From: Plicaturopsis crispa FD-325 SS-3
Taxonomy: Eukaryota > Basidiomycota > Agaricomycetes > Amylocorticiales > Amylocorticiaceae
Length of the DNA: 64,000 nucleotides
Reading direction: 5' to 3'
NCBI GenBank assembly: GCA_000827205.1
Contig: KN832578.1
Span: 92,937-156,936, forward strand
Part shown: positions 22,343 to 32,430 of the stretch, piece after piece
Position numbering within the stretch: the stretch's first letter is position 1
Layout: every line of letters begins with the position of its first letter
The notes under the pieces: generated by a model
What the model was told of the DNA's origin: nothing
The model's input: only the letters and a program-made list of their open reading frames with translations
Databases searched by the model: none
Translations under genes and position numbers: made by a program

Positions 22343-25226
22343 TCACTTCCGTTTCAGAGGTCGAAGTGTCATTCCGCCTGCACGTCGCTCTCGCAGGGAA
22401 GCGCCGTCTCCGTCTCCAGCACCCGGTCTAGGTCCATGCACCACATTGCTTCCACTGGGCTCGGCATTGCCAACGCGTTTTTCCGCTGTCGCTTTCGACG
22501 TCCCTGGCGTCTTGCTGTCATCTGCCTGTGCGCTAGGGACGTCATCTCGATCCTCTGACTTCCTCTTTCCACCCACTGGCCGTGCCGACTCGGCCTTCTT
22601 CCCTTTGCCCACCGTCACTCCTGTATCAGCGGGGGTGCCTGCGTGTGGCGCACGCTTCATCGTTTTGGCGTCGAGTATCCGCCTCAGCAGGACAGGCTCT
22701 TTCTTATATTGTACCTCATCCCCGTCGATCCAAGACCGCTCGAAATCGATGATAACCGGGTTGCCTGCATCGTCGATCATGAGGTTCGCCGACCGCAAGT
22801 CCTCGTGAGAAACGCCAGCGGCATGTATCGATTTCAAAATGGCCATGAATCCGTCCCTAAAATAAGAATCAGTGGAATTCTGCATGCGCGGGGGCAGGAG
22901 ACATACCGTTGCTCTGGCGTAATCTTACCACCACGATCACGGAGCGACAAACCGGCATGGCTCATGATGACGCACGAGGGCCCCCCTTCGTCCGCATCGT
23001 GCCATTCCCCGAGGATCTTCGGGACTCCCTCGACGCCCTTGGACGACAGCCGCTTGTAGACCTCCATCTCGTGTATTAGTGCTTTCTGCTGCCTCGGAGT
23101 GAATGCGAGTTTCGCAGCGATCTTCAGTTCCGTGGTCTTCCTGTGCGATGATTCGACCCGTACGACGCCGCCGTGAACGACGCCAACAGCCCCCTCGCCG
23201 AGTTCTGACGTTAAGACCAGCAGTATACGATCGTCTTTTGAGAACCTTGTGACAGGCGTTGTGGGAGGCGGACTGGAAGTATCAACGGCAGAGTTGAGAC
23301 GTATGCCGCGAAAGAATATGCCCGGATTTACGGTGTCGTAGAGGTCGTACTTGAAGTGCATCAAAAGCACGGAGCGAGCAGAGGACGCAATCTCCTCCAT
23401 CATTTCCTTCAGAAATGAATCAGCCTTCAGGACGAGAGGACATAGCATGATTGGGATTACGTTCTCAGTCAGCTCGGTTTTCTCCTTTGCGACTGCTTTT
23501 CGCTTGCCTCGTTTCCTGCCTGAACGTCCCCGTCTATTTGTCGGGGGTGGCGTCGTGCGCGACTTTTTCTTGGCGGATTCATCCGAAGCATCTGTCTGCG
23601 CATCGGACTCGTCGATATCATCTACACCGGCTGGTGGCTCGGGGGCGTCATCGACGGCAGAATCCAGCTGGTTTCGGCGGATCGCATCGTCTATGGCCAA
23701 TAAGTATACACCCAGGGCGGTTTTCCCATACTTGGGATCCTCCATGCAGGGCAAGTGTAGGATGTCAGACACATAGAGAGTCTGCGATTCGCGGTGGCGA
23801 ACACATATAAATTCCAGATTTCCGGAGTGTAATATGACCAAGGTCGAGTTGTCCCGTATACTTTGTATCCAGGCCTATGAAAGCCTTTCAGTACGATCTT
23901 TGAATAAGCGAAGGAGCATCCTACCTCCATAAGCAGAGTATCTGGCGCTAGATCAAGACTCCCTGCCTCTGATTCACCGGGAAACCGCTGCGTCGCGGAG
24001 TCGGGCCAGGCAGAGTAACTATATCCCGGGGGTTTCCATCCGCCTGTTCCATTTGCCCTTGCCTCCCGCCGTTTCCGCGATGCCTCCTCTTGCTCAGCGA
24101 TGAACTCCTGGTGAATCTCGTCCAAACTTTGGAATTTTTCGAGCGATGAGCCACCCCTGACAAAGGCCTCGTCGAGGATCTGGGAATGGGACTTGGCGAC
24201 CGGTGGAGACGGGGGACGGACAGAAGGGGGCAGAGGAGTCGTAGCGCCAGATGGTGTGGCATCGGTAAGAGAGTCAGTAGCAAACATAAGAGTGTCTGCG
24301 GAATCATGTCCTGATCGAAATTGATTCTGGTTCAGAGGCTTCATACAGGGATCACCCCTGCATCGTTTCCATTGAAATGCGCCGTTGTAGACCATGGTCA
24401 TAAGACGCGGCATAACATCGTCTACGCCGATCGACACCTTCAGAATCTGCCAGGTCGCCAGGGTACGATATCTGCGGTCTATTTCGCGCAGATGCTTGAA
24501 ATTTTCCTCGTCAATGTAATCCCATACGGTGGCCTTGGGCTCGCCATCCGGCCCGCGTCTAGTAAGACCATCACGCAAAGGCTCGACGCCGAATGTCCCA
24601 TTTACGATAGCATGGCATCCTTCTTGGGGGTGGTCTGACCACCGCAGGACACTCAGCCATATCTCTGGATGAAACGTCAAGGCGGAGGCTATGGGCAAAG
24701 AGAAGCGGGGTATGGACCTGTAGAGATATTGCGCGACGTCTATCTCGTTCCTCATTTCGCGTCTGTCGGATTCGATGAGGTGACCCCGCGTGTCCTCGCG
24801 AACGTAGATGCCACGCCGATAGCCAGCGGGCGGTAACGTGATACCACGCTCGCGCAACGAGTCCATTCTGATGTCGACCACCCGCGCGAGCTGCTTGTGA
24901 AGTTGTGGGACATGGACCACGCGTTTGAGAGTAAGAGCAGGCGCGAGGTGCATTCCATAGAAGCTGAGATCGCGATTGCCTCTGCCAGGACTGTTGTCCT
25001 TACGCTTTGCAGCGATCATGAGGTTTTCCGGGTTCCACTCGAACACCGTATTGAGATCATCGTATATGTCCCCAGGAGATGCTGGGGGCGGCACCGGCGG
25101 TCGTGGGCGTTTATGTGGAACGAGAACGGAATGAGAACTCCACGCAACAGAGATGGCAGAATCCGAGTCGTCGTACGAGCTTAGCCGCGACGAGTACGAC
25201 GAACGCGACTCCTCTAAGTCAGACAT
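22343..25226 (-). CDS. Kinase-like protein, paralogue 1
   Basis: Exons on the minus strand start at the ATG at 25226 (MSDLEESRSS). The long N-terminal region has a domain shared by all four paralogues in the window: DIYDDLNTVFEWNPENL, DLSFYGMHLAP, LKRVVHVPQLHK and ATWQILKVSIGVD. A linking block reads LEFICVRHRESQTLYVSDIL. The C-terminal kinase fold has a Gly loop (LGEGAVGVVHGG), a VAIK-type lysine (KIAAKLAF), a helix-C Glu (ALIHEMEVY), a catalytic loop HEDLRSANLM and IDFERS in place of DFG. The tail is Lys/Arg-rich and ends RPLKRK, a possible nuclear signal. The catalytic Asp residues are present, so it may be active. I do not recognise it as the FunK1 family, whose loop is HRDIS. Substrate unknown. 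Confidence 0.8.
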
Positions 25227-25531
25227 TGTATGCCGCACAAGTAGATGGCGTGGATAGAGACGTGATACGCCATGAAATCGGTTGTGCGCATAGGCAAGTT
25301 ATTGTATTATGTGGGTCCGTTGTTCGTCGACTGGAATGCCGCGGTGGCACGCGAATGTCATTGTTCCATGTTTGGGAATATTGTGATCGCGGCTGTGAGT
25401 CTGTGAGACTGTGACCGCATGGACCCAACATACGCAGAATATTAACGCTAAATAGCGTCTTTATGAGAGGTTATGTACCGTGACATTAATATTGGGGCCC
25501 GGGGGTACATGTATGGTTATTGCACACGGAT
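25227..25531. other. Intergenic between kinase-like paralogues 1 and 2
   Basis: Holds the promoter of paralogue 1 and the 3' end of paralogue 2, both on the minus strand. A perfect small palindrome (ACGCT, four bases, AGCGT) lies at about 25445-25458. No exon is seen. Confidence 0.45.
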
Positions 25532-28345
25532 TTATACACACACTCCATCGACACATCTACTCTCCCCGAGAGATTCTAGTAATCGCGCGAATTCCTCACG
25601 TTCATCCACCATCTCCTGCTCAGAGGCATCGCAACAGGCCTTGGCGAATCCGACGACAGCGACATTCCCCTTCTCGTCGAGCAAAAGATTTTCAGGGCTG
25701 AGATTCTTGTGAACAACACCGGTGGCATGAATTGAAGCCAGGATTTCCGTAAATTTCGTCCTGGCGAGGGGGCATAAGTATCGTCGTTCGTTCAATGCTA
25801 TAGATAATGTATGATACTCACCGCTGGTCTGGAGATAATTCCGTCTCGCAATCCGTGACAGACTCGCCTGCATCATGCAGTAATAGACATGAAGGACCTG
25901 TATCGTCTCGATCGTGCCATTCTCCCAGGAGAGTCGGTACACCCTCTACGCCGTGCAGCGCCAGATGCCTATAGACAGACGACTCATTGAGTAAAGCAGT
26001 CTGTTCATCCTTCGTGAAAGCAAGCTTCGTGACGACGTCAAGACACGACTCTTTCTCGCCGTCCTCGACTACTAGCTCTGACCCGTGTACCATGCCAGCG
26101 GATCCTCGGCCTAGCTCAGACTCAAGGACTAAGAGCAGGCGCTCGTCTTTGGCAAAGGCAGTGACAGGCGAAGAGGGGGGAGTCAAGATTTCGTCCGTGA
26201 TGTCGTTTACTCGTGCACCACGATGAAAAATGGCAGCTTTGGTTGAGTCGAATACGTCGTAATGCAGATGCACCAGAAGTGCGATGCGCGATGGTGACAA
26301 AGTCTGTTCGATCATCCACTGGAGACTTGGATGAGCGGAATAGGTGGCTTGATACTGTGAGAACACACCTGTCTATCCGCATCGTTGGCATCGTCTTGAC
26401 GGGGCTCACCTCCTTCACCAAGGTCATCCTTGGCGCCTTTTCTTTGACGTCCCCTACGCTTCGTGGATGGTCCACCTTTCTTCTTTGGTGCGGGTCGCCG
26501 AGGTTTCTTCCGGTCAGGTCCACCGTTGTCGTCGTCATCATCCGGATCGTTTCCGTCTCCTTTAGGATCTCCAGGATGCAAGTCGAATGGATTGGGATCG
26601 GGAACATAGTCGGGATCCACTCGGAGGCGGTCGAAATTGTCGGCAAGGGCCGCAAGAATAAGCCCGACCTGCACTTTTGTGTAGCCGGGTTCTCGTAATC
26701 GTGGGACGTGCAAAATGTCAGAGACGTAGAGAGTCTGCCTAGCACGATTTCGGACGCCTATGAACTCAAAGTTTCCTGCATGGATAACCAAGAAGGTAGT
26801 GTTGGAGTAGACCGACTGCGCCCAGGACTGAGGATTGTATTAGTGATTGCGTACTCTGAAGTGTGACACTAAACTGACCTGTTGCGCCAATTTCTCTTCT
26901 GTAAGCAAAGTCTTACGAGGTTGCTCTGCGCCTTCTGCGTTGACGACCGGCTTACTATCTTTGCCAGTTTCATTCCCTCCCAAATCAGATGATTCGCCCG
27001 CTGTCGCCTCGCCGGATGTAGTCCCGTTCGCCGCTTGGCCTGTCGTCTTCGGCTTGATCGTGCGTCGGGCACGAACAGGAATCTTGGCTCCTGGGTAGGG
27101 AACAGCAGGAGCCCATTCTCTCGGTGCAGAGACAGAGTCGGGCTCCTGAACATCGCACTCCTCGTCCGAACTGCTATCCTGCTCCTTTGCCTTGCCCTTT
27201 CCCTTCGACCTCGTCTCTTTCTCCCGCGCCCCCTCCTCTTTCTTGTCCCTTTTTGCCTCCGAATCTTCCCGTTCCCAGTCCTCTAGGCCAGCTGCCTTTA
27301 CGACAGAATCGACCAGGTCGACCTGCTGCAGCGAGGATCCGCCCCGAAGGAACGCGTCGTTTAACCTCTCCAACGGATGTCGTTCAGCATCGAAGGCGTC
27401 GGTTCGCGATCGCATGCCAGGTTCCAGGTTGGGGTCTACCCATGGGCTCTCGACAACGCGCCTCGTCTCCGGGGAGTCTGCGCCTTGGTTCTGGTGGACA
27501 ACGATATGGCCGTAGGGCGACTTCTTGCACTTGTCGGCGCCTTCGCAGAACGTCCACTGGAAGTCGCCGTCGAAAACCTTCAGCATAAAGCCCTGCATGA
27601 CGCCTTTATGAGCCACCGTCAAACTCTTCATCTCCCATGTGATCAAGTCCTTGTAACGCTCGTTGATTTTGCGCAGATCTTCGCGCAGGGCCTCTCCAAC
27701 ACCATCCCACGCGCGGATGAACCGTGTTGGGATGTTGACGGCGCCTTTCCGCTTGCGCTCGGGTAGCGTAAGCTGTATTGAGCCGTCCGCTGCGATGAAC
27801 TTGTTGTTCTGGGGAACGGGAGAGAAATAGAGGAGGGAACCCCATTTCTGGGGATGGAGAGCGAGTACTGATGCAATAGTAAGGGTGTAGTCGATCGTGA
27901 CATCCTTGAGATACTGGACGACCTCCGCCTCGTTCTTCATCGCCGTCGGCTTGTCGTCAATCCGTGATTCCTGCAGCTCCGACAGATCGACAACGTTGAG
28001 GGCATGGGCGGGAAGAAGCTGTATATTGTTGGCCTTCAGAAATTCGAGCCGTTCGTCCACGAAACGCGCGATCTTTTCATGTAGGTGTTTCACGTGGACG
28101 AAGTGCTTGAGAGTGTACTCGGGCCCCAGGTGTAGATCATACCACGACGGTTTGCGGCAGGCGTGCGCTCGGCTGCCACCCCTGCTTTCTTTCTCCAGCG
28201 TAAGCACTGGCGGGCTCCGGCTGAGGAACTCTTCTAGCTCTTTGTATACGTCGGGTTCGCGTCGAGACGAGGAGCTTTGTTGTTTCTGATCGATAGGAGG
28301 TGGGTCGGATGAAGTGGATGCACGGTTGAAAGCGGGGAAAATCAT
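25532..28345 (-). CDS. Kinase-like protein, paralogue 2 (probable pseudokinase)
   Basis: The start is the ATG at 28345 (MIFPAFNRAS); the codon six residues upstream is TTG. Domain order matches paralogue 1: DVYKELEEFL, LKHFVHVKHLHEK, LEFIGVRNRARQTLYVSDIL in altered form, a Gly loop LGRGSAGMVHGS, a lysine in VVTKLAFTKDEQ and the EGVPTLLGEWHD block. The catalytic loop reads HKNLSPENLL, so the catalytic Asp is replaced by Asn. The DFG position reads VGFAKA, so the metal-binding Asp is also missing. The long Lys/Arg-rich C-terminal tail seen in paralogues 1, 3 and 4 is absent; the protein ends shortly after the loop. The frame is open throughout, so it is a diverged protein under some constraint and not an obvious pseudogene. 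It probably binds or regulates and does not phosphorylate. Confidence 0.78.
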
Positions 28346-28944
28346 TTTGGTGGGCTGTGGCAATGGAAGGGTGCGGAGGCAAATTTGATAGGGAGTATGC
28401 CCTCTACGAATGGAGCGTGCATACTTGTATGCGCGGAATACAATGTCGACATGGACCCACTGCCCAAAGCAGTCACAATAAGAGTTCCGTCTTCAGACGA
28501 TACGAACAAGATGGACCCACAAGGATAAATACGAGCCCACAAGTCGTCATGTCATCATTGCAGCATCCTTGTCAGCAAATCCAAGCCGTCGTCAGGCTAG
28601 ACAATTGAGGCAGGACCAAGCACAAAGACCTGGCAACGGCTAGCTCAGCGAAGGTACACGGGACGCCCAACTAGGCATCACAGTGCTGTGGTGGTAATTA
28701 AACCGCAGGATGGCGGACAGTGAGCAGGAAGTTGGAACAAATTGGACTCAACGCACCTGATAGAAAATGGGAATGGCCGAGCTCTAAAAGCGCCGCAGCC
28801 GACCGACTCGTAAAATTCATGTTTCATTCCACGATTAATGGAATGGATGCGTAACGAAAGGTGAAACCGGTGAGAAATAGAGTGCAAGCGTAAACTGCAT
28901 AGGGTTCGCCCGTAGCCGTACCCGCCATGTTGTGATCCAATAAG
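28346..28944. other. Intergenic between kinase-like paralogues 2 and 3
   Basis: This is the 5' flank of paralogue 2 and distal 3' flank of paralogue 3. From about 28820 to 28900 it shows patchy similarity to 32220-32290 on the far side of paralogue 3 (for example GTGCAAGC and nearby CATTCCA words), in the same order and orientation. A small palindrome, CATTCCA with TGGAATG, lies near 28824-28845. No exon is seen. Confidence 0.45.
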
Positions 28945-29010
28945 TATGGCCTCTCCACGAGACAAATCGCGGAGACGCGGCCTCTAATTTGTCCGCGGCG
29001 CGCCCTGTTC
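28945..29010. repeat. 66-bp direct repeat, left copy
   Basis: Begins TATGGCCTCTCCACGAGA and ends GCGGCGCGCCCTGTTC. It matches 32365-32430 at 63 of 66 positions, in the same orientation, about 3.4 kb apart. The two copies flank kinase-like paralogue 3. Similarity between the 3' flanks of paralogues 1 and 3 begins just after this copy ends. Confidence 0.88.
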
Positions 29011-29038
29011 TGTCATACTTCTCCAAATAAGTGACGAA

Positions 29039-32003
29039 TCACTTCCGTTTCAGAGGTCGAAGTGTCATTCCGCCTGCACGTCGCTCACACAGGGAAGCAC
29101 CGTCTCCGTCTGCAGCAGTGGCACCAGGACTATGGGGAGGAACCTCTCGAACAGCGTCCGCGACGGGTCCATTAATTTTCGTTTTCGATGTGTGTTCTGC
29201 GGTTTTTGCATCGCTATCATTCACCCGTGCATCGTGCTCGTCATCACGGTCCCCCGACTTTCTCTTTCCTCTCACCGGCCTGTGCACATCGGCCGTCCTT
29301 TCCGCGGTCTCTGCACCAGGAGAAGGATCCGCAGGTGGAGCATGTTTCATAGTTTTCGCGTCGAGGATCCGCAGGAGTAGCAAAAACTCTTTTCTCCGTG
29401 CCATTCGATCGGTGTTGAAGCGGGAACGCTCAAAATCTATGATCATAGGGCGACCTGACCCGTCAACCATGAGGTTCGCGGCGCGCAAATCGTCGTGGGA
29501 GATGCCTGCGGCGTGAAGTGATTTCAGTATAGCGATGAAGCCATTCCTGGCTTCGACATTAGCTTTTTTTTTCGAAATACGCGAGCGTAGCGGTCGTACC
29601 GTTGGTCTGGCGTGATTTTCGCTCTACGGTCTCTGAGCGACAGACCAGCATAAGTCATCAAGAGGCACGACGGGCCGTCTTCTTCTGAATCGTGCCAGTC
29701 GCCCAAGATAATCGGTACACCCTCGACACCTTGAGCGGCCATGTGCTTGTAGACCGAAATCTCGTGCAGTAGTGCTTTTTGCTGCCGTGGAGTGAAAGAC
29801 AGCTTCGCTGCCACCTTGAGGGACGAGCTTTTCTTGCGGGATGACTCGACCGTAAGGATACCGCCGTGTACGATGCCAACAGCCCCGCCTCCAAGCTCAG
29901 ATGTCAGAACCAGTATCAAACGCTCGTTGGTCGGGAATCTCGTGAGCGGCGGTGTTGTGGACGGGCTGGTGAGACCAGGAGCGGTATTGATGCGAGCGCC
30001 GCGTCTGAATATACCGGGGTTGACGGTATGGTAGATATCGTATTGCAGGTGCATGAGAAGAACAGAGCGCGAGGGCGACGTGACCTGTGCTATCAACCAC
30101 TAGTGACAATTGAGTAAGGCGGAGGAATATAATGCACATAGGACCTACCTCTTCGCTGGGTGGGGGCTTCTCAGGTGATTTACCCGACGTGGCCGACTTG
30201 ACGTTGCGACTGCCGCCGACCGGCCTTGCACGTCTGGGGGGATTTCGGCGAGCTTTCTTCTTGGCAGACCCATCCGATTCGTGGCCATCGTCGGACGTCG
30301 ATACAGCGGGAGGCGTGCTCGGACGAACATTCTCCTTATCGGCAGCCGAATCGAGCGTATTTCGACGGATGGCGTCGTCGAGAGCAGTGAGATATACGCC
30401 GAGGACTGTCCTCCCGTACATGGGGTCCTTCATGCATGGCAAATGCAAGATGTCCGATATGTAGAGCGTTTGCGACTCGCGATGTCGCACACATATGAAC
30501 TCTAGGTTCCCCGTATGGAGGATGATCAGGGTCGAATTGTCGCGTATGCTCTGAGTCCAGGTCTATGCGAACTGTTAGTATTTGTACAGCCTAAACACAG
30601 CGTCATTGAAAGTATGTCACCTTCATGAGTAGCTTGTCCTCCGTGAGTGCGAGAGTGCCAGACTCCGACTCGGCAGGCCAGAAAGTATGGGTAGAGTCAG
30701 GCCAAGCGGCATAGCTGTAGTCGTCATCCGAAAGCTCTTCACCTCTTTCCCTTGCCGCAGCTCGATTTTGCGAAGCTTCGAGGGCATTTCGAATGTACAT
30801 CTGATGCGCATCGTCCAATTCCTTGAATTTGTCGAAGGAAGAGCCACCTCTCCGGAAAGCATCGTCGAGAATCTCGGTCGAATTCCTGGTGGATGATTCA
30901 TCTGGGGTTGAGGATGGGTTGTCCGAAAGCGGAGGTAAAGGTTGCGGCGAGCTATCCAGCGGAGACGTGATGAGGGATACAATCTCCGGCGAGTCCTTGC
31001 TAAGGACGAATTTTGATTCGGACGTCTGCTTCGGAGGAAGACAAGGATCACCACGACACCGTCTCCACCGAAACGTGCCCTTATGGACCATAGACATGAG
31101 ACGTGGAAGGACAGCGTCAACACCAACAGACACCTTCATTATCTGCCACGTTGCCAAGCGAGGGTACCTGCGGCCAATCTCGCGAAGGTGCTTGAAATTC
31201 ACATCATCGACGTAGTCCCAGATGGTGGCCTCGGGCTCTCCATCGGGCCCTTTTCGAGTGAGACCGTCACGCAATGGCATGACCTCGAAAGTTCCATCGA
31301 CGATAGGATAGCAGCCATCGTGCGGTTCGTCAGACCAACGCAGAATGCTTGACCATATATCAGGGTGGAAAGCCAGGGTCGAGGCGATGGGCAAGCAATA
31401 GCAGGCGGTCGACCTATAATAGAATTGGGCCACATCGATCTCGTTCCTCATTTCGTACCTACCCGCTCTGATAGAGTATTCTCGCCTACCCTTGCGGGTG
31501 TAGACGCCTTCCTCAGAGTCGGGAGACGTTAATGAGACACCCTGCTCGCGCAAGGCCGCCATCTTTTCGTCGAGCGCATGGGCCATCTTCTTGTGAAGAT
31601 CGCGTACGTGAACGACACGTTTGAGAGTAAGGTGGGGGGCAATATGCTTGGCGTAAAAGCATAAGTCGCGAGTACCCCTGCCAGGGCTATTGTCAACACG
31701 CTTCTCTGCAATATCGAGGTTCTGAGGGTTCCAATTGAACACCGTTTCGAGTTCCTCATAGATATCTGCGGGGGGCGACGGAGGGCGAACTCGAGGGCGA
31801 GGGCGTTTCGTAGGCACCAGCACGGATCGAGCACTGGCGATAGAAGGCGAGCGAGTGGACACGCCAGAGTCGCGACGGGATGAAGACGTCTCGCTCGAGC
31901 TAGACGGCGAGTTCGAGGATGCAGAACCAGCGGTCGACTCGGAAGAGCCGGAACCGATGCTGGACTGGGCCTGCGAGTTGGATCCGGACCTGGATTTAGA
32001 CAT
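29039..32003 (-). CDS. Kinase-like protein, paralogue 3
   Basis: Starts at the ATG at 32003 with a Ser-rich N-terminus, then DIYEELETVFNWNPQNL, DLCFYAKHIAP, LKRVVHVRDLHKK, ATWQIMKVSVGVD, the LEFICVRHRESQTLYISDIL block, a Gly loop LGGGAVGIVHGG, a lysine in KVAAKLSFTPRQQ and a catalytic loop HDDLRAANLMV with IDFERS. It is closest to paralogue 1: the two share the last residues GGMTLRPLKRK and nearly the same DNA over the stop codon and about 25 bp of 3' flank. The catalytic Asp residues are kept. The whole gene lies between two 66-bp direct repeats, so it may have arrived or moved as a unit. Function and substrate unknown. Confidence 0.8.
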
Positions 32004-32364
32004 AGCTCGGAAGCCGGTCGATGCCCGCGCAAGTGCGAGGCGAGTGGCAAAATTCCTTGTCTCTGACCCAGTGAGTCTTGACTTCCAAGTCTAAATACCA
32101 AGCTATATTTGTGGCACTTACGCGATTTTGTGGCGCGGTGAGCTATTTATCTCGCCAGGCCTAGTAATGTATTCACACGCACCTGCAGAGATAGTGAAAC
32201 CTTGCACGACGGAACGTGTAAATGGACTGATCCATTCCATTGAATCCATCGTGATAAAAGAGAACATTAAGTGCAAGCAAGAGCTGCATTTTTCGTGAGC
32301 GTATTCCACCGCAGCGGGCAGTGACACCACACCATAACGTGATGCAATGCAATAAGTTAGTCTA
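32004..32364. other. 5' flank of kinase-like paralogue 3
   Basis: Promoter side of paralogue 3. Part of it (about 32220-32290) resembles 28820-28900 beyond the other end of the gene, extending the direct-repeat relation in weaker form. No exon is seen. Confidence 0.45.
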
Positions 32365-32430
32365 TATGGCCTCTCCACGAGATGAATCGCGGAGACGTGG
32401 CCTCTAATTTGTCCGCGGCGCGCCCTGTTC
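32365..32430. repeat. 66-bp direct repeat, right copy
   Basis: Matches 28945-29010 except for three substitutions. Its last two bases are part of the stop codon of the MFS transporter (32429-32431, minus strand), so this copy is the immediate 3' flank of that gene. Confidence 0.88.

Noticed and set aside
22343-25226. Assignment of the kinase-like genes to the FunK1 family
   Set aside because: FunK1 has an HRDIS-type loop; these have HxDLRxxNLM and a distinct N-terminal domain, so I keep them unnamed.
28945-32430. LTR-type element carrying the kinase-like gene
   Set aside because: The direct repeats are only 66 bp with weak extension, do not start TG or end CA, and there is no primer site or element gene between them. 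A flank duplication is simpler.
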